Shown here piece after piece: positions 7,425 to 11,729 of a stretch of 11,729 nt of DNA. The DNA is from Deltaproteobacteria bacterium (GTDB taxonomy: Bacteria; Myxococcota_A; UBA9160; UBA4427), in contig DRKE01000284.1 in assembly GCA_011051925.1 (NCBI GenBank), positions 1 to 11,729 on the forward strand, given 5' to 3'. Both the position numbers and the translations under genes were made by a program. How positions within the stretch are numbered: position 1 is the first letter of the stretch; every line of letters begins with the position of its first letter. The notes under the pieces were generated by a model that saw nothing but the letters and a program-made list of their open reading frames with translations, had not been told where the DNA came from and did not search any database.

Positions 7425-7441
7425 CTGGCACGGCGATTGCT
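7425..7441 (+). promoter_or_regulatory. Sigma-54 (RpoN) promoter for the flgF operon
   Basis: CTGGCACGGCGATTGCT matches the sigma-54 consensus YTGGCACG-N4-TTGCW at every defined position. The -24 GG lies at 7427-7428 and the -12 GC at 7439-7440, with the standard spacing. It points toward flgF, 65 bases from its ATG, and sits in the only sizeable gap in the window. Transcription would start near 7451-7453, giving a leader of about 54 bases. Sigma-54 needs an enhancer-binding activator, for flagellar rod and hook genes usually of the FlrC/FleR/FlgR type; its site is not identified here. Basis: exact sequence match plus position. Confidence 0.88.
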
Positions 7442-7459
7442 CATACGGACTCCGAAGGC

Positions 7460-7476
7460 TCCCGCCGGACGCGGGA
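7460..7476 (+). promoter_or_regulatory. Short stem-loop in the flgF leader
   Basis: A 6-base stem (TCCCGC at 7460-7465 with GCGGGA at 7471-7476) closes a 5-base loop. It would lie about 8 bases from the predicted 5' end of the sigma-54 transcript and 29 bases before the flgF ATG. It could stabilise the 5' end. It does not cover the flgF ribosome site, so direct control of initiation is less likely. Chance hairpins are frequent at this GC content. Confidence 0.3.
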
Positions 7477-7505
7477 ACCGGATCGAATCGTGAGGCGGGG
7501 AAGAG

Positions 7506-8243
7506 ATGGGTAGCGACTCCTACATTTCGGCTTCGGGTGCTGCCGCGAGAGTCCGCGATCTCGATGTCGTGTCCAACAACCTCGCGAACGCGGGGACGCC
7601 CGGCTACAAACGGAGCGAGTCGATCTTCCGCTCCGTCTTCGAGACGTCTCTTCGGGACGCCCGGGGCCGGGCCGTCGCGGGTGCGCCCATGGGTGCATTC
7701 GTGAAGACGGATTTCGTCGGAACCGATTTCGCCCAGGGGTCGGCGGAGCGTACGGGATCGCCCCTGCACGCGATGATCAAGGGATCGGGTTTTTTCGTCG
7801 TCGAGACGTCCCGAGGGCCACGATACACGCGATCCGGGAACTTCAGCATCAATCGTGAGGGACAGCTCGCGACACCCAAGGGCGATGCGATCCTCGGCGA
7901 ATCGGGGCCGATCAAGATTCCCGACGGCGATGCGCGCATCCTTCCGAATGGACAGGTCACGGACAGTCGTGGAAACGTCTTCGGTCGACTGAAGGTCGTC
8001 GATTTCGGGAATCTCCAGAAGCTGTCGAGAGAAGGCGACAGCCTCTTTCGCGCCGCCCCCGAGGCGTCCGAGGTGGAGGTCGACGAGCTTCTTCTCGTTC
8101 CGGGCTCGATCGAAGGTTCGAACGTACAGACCGCGCGGGAATTGTCGGCCCTGGTCGAATTGCAGCGCGCGTACGAAACCAACCTGCGGGCGATGCAGGT
8201 CGATGATGAAACCACACAGAGACTGATCGAAGGGATCCGCTGA
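7506..8243 (+). CDS. flgF: Flagellar proximal rod protein FlgF
   Basis: This 245-residue protein belongs to the rod/hook family. The N-terminal helix carries the signature LDVVSNNLANAGTPGYKRSES (residues 20-40). The central domain has GSGFFVVETSRGPRYTRSGNFSI and the TPKGDAIL block, and the C-terminal helix has GSNVQTARELSALVELQRAYETNLRAMQ. FlgF builds the proximal rod in the periplasm after export through the type III gate; like its relatives it has no cleaved signal peptide. It is called FlgF rather than FlgG because a canonical flgG follows it directly, the usual order. ATG 7506 follows a G-rich GGGGAAG at 7497-7503, a mediocre ribosome site. Its TGA shares a base with the flgG ATG. It is the first gene after the sigma-54 promoter. 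Confidence 0.92.
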   Translation: MGSDSYISASGAAARVRDLDVVSNNLANAGTPGYKRSESIFRSVFETSLRDARGRAVAGAPMGAFVKTDFVGTDFAQGSAERTGSPLHAMIKGSGFFVVETSRGPRYTRSGNFSINREGQLATPKGDAILGESGPIKIPDGDARILPNGQVTDSRGNVFGRLKVVDFGNLQKLSREGDSLFRAAPEASEVEVDELLLVPGSIEGSNVQTARELSALVELQRAYETNLRAMQVDDETTQRLIEGIR

Positions 8244-9028
8244 TGAGAGCATTGTTCACGGCCGCCACCGGAATGGAGGCACAGCAGGCACGAATCGACA
8301 CGATCGCCAACAACATCGCGAACGTGGGAACGACGGGGTTCAAGAAAGCCCGCGTGGAATTCCAGGACCTCTTCTACGAGACCCTGCGCGCGCCGGGTTC
8401 GACGAATTCCGATGGCGCGATCCTGCCGACGGGGGTCCAGGTCGGCCATGGCGTCCAGCTTTCCGCCATCAACACGATCTTCACGTCGGGCGATCGGGTC
8501 GCGACGGGGAACGCGCTCGATCTCGCGATCGACGGACTCGGCTTCTTCCAGGTCCAGAGACCCACCGGCGACACGGTCTATACGCGAGACGGGACCTTCA
8601 AACTCGACGGGGACGGAAATATCGTCACGGCCCAGGGCTATCAGCTGATTCCGACCATCACGGTCCCGAGCGACGCGATCTCCGTGACGATCCTGCCCGA
8701 CGGCACGGTGAACGCGCAGCAGCCGGGCTCGGCGACACCGACGAACCTGGGGCAGATCCAGCTCGCGCGTTTCGCGAATCCCGCCGGTCTGTCGGTCGTC
8801 GGAGGCAATCTTCTCGAAGTGACCGAGGCCTCGGGCGATCCGGAGACGGGGACGCCGGACCAGAATGGCTTCGGTGCAGTCGCGTCGGGTTTTCTCGAGG
8901 GCTCGAATGTCGAAGTCGCCGAGGAACTCGTCCAGATGATCCTGGCCCAGCGGGCCTTCGAAGTGAGTTCCCGCGTGATCCAGGCGGGCGACGAGATGCT
9001 GCGGATCGCGGCACAGTTGACCCAATGA
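8243..9028 (+). CDS. flgG: Flagellar distal rod protein FlgG
   Basis: The 261-residue protein has the standard FlgG length and a nearly textbook N terminus: MRALFTAATGMEAQQ, then NNIANVGTTGFKKARVEFQDLFYETL. The middle has DLAIDGLGFFQVQRPTGD and YTRDGTFKLDGDGNIVTAQGY. The C terminus has GFLEGSNVEVAEELVQMILAQRAFE and ends LRIAAQLTQ. FlgG forms the distal rod, the drive shaft that crosses the P and L rings encoded just downstream. A GAAGGGA site (8229-8235) precedes the ATG, which overlaps the flgF stop by one base. After its stop come 55 bases before the flgA start, the widest gap in this operon. It is the most conserved gene of the second half. Confidence 0.97.
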   Translation: MRALFTAATGMEAQQARIDTIANNIANVGTTGFKKARVEFQDLFYETLRAPGSTNSDGAILPTGVQVGHGVQLSAINTIFTSGDRVATGNALDLAIDGLGFFQVQRPTGDTVYTRDGTFKLDGDGNIVTAQGYQLIPTITVPSDAISVTILPDGTVNAQQPGSATPTNLGQIQLARFANPAGLSVVGGNLLEVTEASGDPETGTPDQNGFGAVASGFLEGSNVEVAEELVQMILAQRAFEVSSRVIQAGDEMLRIAAQLTQ

Positions 9029-9071
9029 TCTTTTTTCGGGTGTTGTCGGCTGGAACGGCATCCCCCGCGTG

Positions 9072-9077
9072 AAGGAG
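9072..9077 (+). promoter_or_regulatory. Ribosome binding site that sets the flgA start
   Basis: AAGGAG lies 6 bases before GTG 9084. The alternative in-frame GTG at 9069 overlaps this site and has no good ribosome site of its own. Starting at 9084 also gives a compact signal peptide, so it is preferred. Confidence 0.8.
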
Positions 9078-9083
9078 CTCCAG

Positions 9084-9809
9084 GTGATCCGTTTCGGCTG
9101 GTTCGACTTTCGTCGGTTGGCATTCCTCCTCTTCCCGCTGGTCCTGGCGGCGGGGCAGACCCGGGCTGGTCAGGATACGGAGGCCTTCGTTCGCGGCGAG
9201 CTCGAGCGCTATGTGCGGGCCCACGCAGGCAAGGGCACGGTTGCCATCGAGATCCCGAAGCTCTCGGTCTTCGCGTTGGATCAGGATCGTCTTCCGGGCC
9301 CCCTGCGCGTCGAGTTCTCGACGCGCTCCCGTTCGCCCTTTCGGGGGCGCGTCCCCATCACGGTCGCACTCCACGCTGGATCGACATTGGTCAAGCGAAG
9401 CGTGATCTCGACCACCGTCCGCGTCAGGAATCGCGTGGTCGTTCCGACGCGCGATCTTCGCAGAGGGGACATCCTGTCCAGCCGGGATCTGGCCTACATG
9501 GATCTCGATCAGGATCGTCTCGCCGGAGACGTGATCCGGGAGATCGAAGAGGTGGTGGGGCTGCGGATGAAGCGCTCCGTGCGCAAGGATCGGGCGCTTC
9601 GTTCGTCGCAGCTCGAGCGGATCCCCGTCGTCGAACGCGGCGACCGCGTCATGCTCGTGCTGGAGAGCGGTCCGCTGCAGATCCAGGCCGCGGCGAGAGC
9701 CGAGGAATCCGGAGCCGCCGGAGAGTGGATCCGGGTGCGCAACCTCGATTCGCGACGCGAGATCTCCGGCCGCGTCGATCACCAGGGGAGGGTCCATGTC
9801 GCGTTCTGA
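9084..9809 (+). CDS. flgA: P-ring assembly chaperone FlgA
   Basis: From GTG 9084 this is a 241-residue precursor. A signal peptide (positive residues R10-R11, hydrophobic core LAFLLFPLVLAA, probable cleavage after T-R-A28) sends it to the periplasm by Sec. An N-terminal domain covers about residues 30-115. A SAF domain starts near V119 (VVVPTRDLRRGDILSSRDL), and the FlgA-type C-terminal domain includes ERGDRVMLVLESGPLQIQAAARA and a final RVHVAF. FlgA assists folding and assembly of FlgI into the P ring around the rod; flgI lies two genes downstream. The ribosome site at 9072-9077 decides the start. The 3' end overlaps flgH by 14 bases. A GATCAGGATCGTCT repeat (9279-9292 and 9507-9520) encodes DQDRL twice. 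Confidence 0.9.
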   Translation: MIRFGWFDFRRLAFLLFPLVLAAGQTRAGQDTEAFVRGELERYVRAHAGKGTVAIEIPKLSVFALDQDRLPGPLRVEFSTRSRSPFRGRVPITVALHAGSTLVKRSVISTTVRVRNRVVVPTRDLRRGDILSSRDLAYMDLDQDRLAGDVIREIEEVVGLRMKRSVRKDRALRSSQLERIPVVERGDRVMLVLESGPLQIQAAARAEESGAAGEWIRVRNLDSRREISGRVDHQGRVHVAF

Positions 9810-10557
9810 TCGCGTCCGTCGACTCTCCTGTCTCGTGGGTCTCGTCCTCCTCGGATCATCGGGGTGTGTGGAAACCTCTCTGCGAGAGGCGCGGGTCCCG
9901 ATGAACTACGAATCGATCGAGACGGCCGAAATCTCGACGCCCAGTGAGGGCTCGATCTGGCGGGGTGCCACCCCGTCGGGATCGTTCCTGTTCTTCGACG
10001 AGAAGGCCTCACGGGTCGGTGACCTGGTCACGGTCGTGATCATCGAGCAGACCCAGGCTCAGGGCGACGCGAAGACGGAAACGACCGGGGACCGAAAGGT
10101 CGATGTCTCCCTTTCCTCCCAGGTCGGCTTCCAGAAACTGATCACGAGTCCGATTCGAGGCCTGCTCAGGATCTTCGGATTCGATAATCCCGGCACGACC
10201 GTGGCCGAGGGAACGCCGGTCAACTTCGTCCAGGGCGCGCTCAAGAACGATTTCACGGGAGAGGGGACCACCAGCCGTAGCGGCCGATTCACCGGTGTCA
10301 TCACCTGCCGGGTGATCGGAGTCCTGTCGAACGGTCTCCTGCACATCCGCGGACGCCGTTCGGTGGTCGTGAATCACGAGGCGCAGTACATCTCGCTCGA
10401 GGGACTCGTCCGGCGCGAGGATCTGACGATCGAGAACCAGGTCCTTTCGAACTCGGTTGCCGAGATGCGTCTCGCCTACGACGGGCTCGGCGCGCTCGAC
10501 GACAAACAGCGACCGGGTTGGATGAGCCGCCTGATCGACTGGATCTATCCGTTCTGA
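9796..10557 (+). CDS. flgH: Flagellar L-ring lipoprotein FlgH
   Basis: The 253-residue precursor begins with a basic n-region and a lipoprotein signal ending L-L-G-S-S-G|C24. The lipobox is slightly off-consensus (S at -3) but acceptable. The mature part shows FlgH hallmarks: SLFxD-like SFLFFDEKASRVGDLVTVVI, LKNDFTGEGTTSRSGRFTGVITCRVIGVL, VVNHEAQYISLEGLVRREDL and the C-terminal QRPGWMSRLIDWIYPF. FlgH assembles into the L ring in the outer membrane, the bushing through which the FlgG rod passes. A strong GGGGAGGG (9785-9792) precedes ATG 9796 inside the end of flgA. Its TGA shares one base with the flgI ATG. Its presence shows that the organism has an outer membrane. Confidence 0.96.
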   Translation: MSRSDRVRRLSCLVGLVLLGSSGCVETSLREARVPMNYESIETAEISTPSEGSIWRGATPSGSFLFFDEKASRVGDLVTVVIIEQTQAQGDAKTETTGDRKVDVSLSSQVGFQKLITSPIRGLLRIFGFDNPGTTVAEGTPVNFVQGALKNDFTGEGTTSRSGRFTGVITCRVIGVLSNGLLHIRGRRSVVVNHEAQYISLEGLVRREDLTIENQVLSNSVAEMRLAYDGLGALDDKQRPGWMSRLIDWIYPF

Positions 10558-11687
10558 TGCGTCCAGAACGCGCCAGGATCGACCCGACTTCGCCGCGCCT
10601 GCTCTGCGTGATCGGGATCCTCGTGATCCTCTTGTTCACGGAGCCCGCCGAAGCGGCGCGTCTCAAGGACATGGCATCGGTCAAGGGTGTCCGGCCGAAT
10701 CAGATCATCGGATACGGACTCGTGGTGGGTCTCCAGGGAACCGGAGACAAGTCCCGAACGCTGTTCACGACGCAATCCCTCAAGAGCCTCCTGGCTCGGA
10801 TGGGAATCGCAGTGGGGCCCGACCTGATCCGTGTCAAGAACGTGGCGGCGGTGATGGTGACGGCCAGCCTTCCGCCCTTCGCCCGTGCGGGGAGCACGAT
10901 CAACGCCGTCGTTTCGTCGATCGGCGACGCCAAGAGCCTGGATGGCGGGATGTTGCTGATGACGCCGCTTCGAGGAAACGATGGTGAGATCTACGCGATC
11001 GCGCAGGGAGCGATCTCGATCGGTGGATTCTCGGTCGAAGGCGGCGGCGCCTCGGTCTCCCAGAACCATCCGACGGTCGGAACCCTGGTCGGTGGCGCCA
11101 TCGTCGAACGCGAGGTCGGTTACTCGCTGGCGGGCAAGCGGGAGTTCGAGATCGCGCTTCACGAGCCCGACTTCACGACCGCCATGAGAACCGCGGACAG
11201 CATCAATCAGGCCTTTTCGCAGACCGTCGCCAGGGCCCGGGATTCCGGGACACTCGACATCACGATTCCGGAGGCGTTTCGCGGGGATGTCGTCGGGTTC
11301 CTGGCCCGGGTCGAAATGCTCGACATCGCTCCGGACCGGAAGGCCCGGATCATCCTGAACGAGCGGACCGGAACGGTCGTGATGGGGGATGCGGTCCGGA
11401 TCGGCACGGTCGCCGTCTCTCACGGCAACCTGACCGTCGTCGTGAATCGGACGAATCAGGTGTCGCAGCCGGCTCCCTTCTCGCAGGGGGAGACCGCGCG
11501 GCTGCAGAATACGGAGATCGAGACTTTCGAGGAGAAGAGCCATCTGAGCGTGATCGAGCAGAACGTCACGATCGGGGAGCTGGTGCGCGCCCTGAACGCC
11601 ATGGGGACGACGCCGACGGACCTGATCTCGATCATCCTGGCCATCAAGGCCTCGGGCGCGCTCTCCGCGGACGTGGAGATGATGTAA
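10557..11687 (+). CDS. flgI: Flagellar P-ring protein FlgI
   Basis: The 376-residue precursor has an N-terminal signal peptide (MRPERAR, hydrophobic LLCVIGILVILLF, cleavage predicted at A-E-A|ARLKD). The mature chain starts with the family block RLKDMASVKGVRPNQIIGYGLVVGLQGTGDKS. It keeps VMVTASLPPFARAGSTINAVVSSIGDAKSL, the GGxxVEGGGASVSQNHPTVG region, ARIILNERTGTVVMGDAVRIG and the C-terminal LVRALNAMGTTPTDLISIILAIKASGAL. It forms the P ring in the peptidoglycan layer with help from FlgA. ATG 10557 overlaps the flgH stop by one base and no clear ribosome site precedes it, so translation probably depends on flgH. An upstream in-frame TTG (10518) would add residues before the signal peptide and is disfavoured. 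The mature protein has no cysteine. Confidence 0.96.
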   Translation: MRPERARIDPTSPRLLCVIGILVILLFTEPAEAARLKDMASVKGVRPNQIIGYGLVVGLQGTGDKSRTLFTTQSLKSLLARMGIAVGPDLIRVKNVAAVMVTASLPPFARAGSTINAVVSSIGDAKSLDGGMLLMTPLRGNDGEIYAIAQGAISIGGFSVEGGGASVSQNHPTVGTLVGGAIVEREVGYSLAGKREFEIALHEPDFTTAMRTADSINQAFSQTVARARDSGTLDITIPEAFRGDVVGFLARVEMLDIAPDRKARIILNERTGTVVMGDAVRIGTVAVSHGNLTVVVNRTNQVSQPAPFSQGETARLQNTEIETFEEKSHLSVIEQNVTIGELVRALNAMGTTPTDLISIILAIKASGALSADVEMM

Positions 11688-11729
11688 TGGATCCGATCGG
11701 AAAAGCCGTGATTCCCACGGTGCAGAGCC
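11687..11729 (+). CDS. flgJ: Start of probable FlgJ, cut by window end
   Basis: An ATG overlaps the flgI stop by one base (TAATG), 8 bases after a GGAG site at 11675-11678. It opens a frame that runs off the window, giving MDPIGKAVIPTVQS. This is too short to identify by sequence alone. The call rests on position: flgJ, the rod-cap or rod-binding protein, usually follows flgI, and short MDP-type starts are compatible with it. Whether it carries the peptidoglycan hydrolase domain found in gammaproteobacterial FlgJ cannot be seen. Confidence 0.6.
   Translation, partial: MDPIGKAVIPTVQS

Noticed and set aside
7301..7513. Possible 70-residue protein in the gap between flhG and flgF
   Set aside because: It overlaps the hairpin, the sigma-54 promoter and the flgF start, is Arg/Ser-rich without any motif, and lacks a credible ribosome site.
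9029..9036. T-run after flgG as a terminator
   Set aside because: CTTTTTT follows the flgG stop but no stable stem precedes it. Only a 4-base ACCC/GGGT pairing spans it, and flgA, flgH and flgI belong to the same functional set.
7604..9061. 485-codon open frame on the minus strand across flgF and flgG
   Set aside because: Same antisense shadow effect. It spans two well-identified genes and their junction and shows no family motif.
8658..9797. 379-codon minus-strand frame across flgG and flgA
   Set aside because: Spans two plus-strand genes, has no membrane, signal or catalytic pattern, and is explained by GC bias.
1..11729. Mobile elements, CRISPR, tRNA/rRNA, defence or biosynthetic systems
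   Set aside because: No spaced repeat arrays, terminal inverted repeats, transposase or integrase-like proteins, or RNA gene patterns were seen. The window is filled by conserved flagellar genes.

Overview
The window is one side of a bacterial flagellar gene cluster. It is densely packed and every gene lies on the + strand. In order it holds a fused fliO-fliP, fliQ, fliR, flhB, flhA, flhF, flhG, a 213-base gap, then flgF, flgG, flgA, flgH, flgI and the first 14 codons of a probable flgJ. DNA is GC-rich with a strong G/C preference at third codon positions. L-ring and P-ring genes (flgH, flgI) and the P-ring chaperone flgA mean a Gram-negative envelope with an outer membrane. The flhF-flhG pair and an exact-consensus sigma-54 promoter point to polar-type placement and number control and to a sigma-54 flagellar hierarchy. 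This gene order resembles deltaproteobacterial-grade lineages (Desulfobacterota/Myxococcota and relatives). That placement is an inference from synteny and composition, not a phylogenetic result.

Region 1 (12-7292) encodes the export gate and the regulators of flagellar placement. FliP, FliQ and FliR form the export channel and FliO assists FliP assembly. FlhB carries the self-cleaving substrate-specificity switch (NPTH at residues 268-271). FlhA is the nonameric motor and docking platform. FlhF is an SRP-type GTPase that places the flagellum, and FlhG is a MinD-type ATPase that limits its number. Neighbouring genes overlap or lie within a few bases, so they look like one translationally coupled transcript.

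Region 2 (7293-7505) is the only real intergenic space. It holds a GC-rich hairpin (7337-7360), an exact sigma-54 -24/-12 promoter (7425-7441) and a short hairpin predicted near the 5' end of the resulting mRNA (7460-7476). No fliA (sigma-28) or chemotaxis gene sits here.

Region 3 (7506-11729) encodes the rod and rings: FlgF (proximal rod), FlgG (distal rod), FlgA (periplasmic P-ring chaperone), FlgH (L-ring lipoprotein), FlgI (P-ring) and the start of probable FlgJ (rod cap or rod-binding protein). It is most likely one operon driven by the sigma-54 promoter.

The gene set itself is conventional. The most unusual item is the FliO-FliP fusion, which keeps a complete FliP signal peptide in mid-protein with a good cleavage site. 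This suggests a precursor that signal peptidase could split into separate FliO and FliP. I found no mobile elements, RNA genes, CRISPR arrays or foreign-looking insertions.
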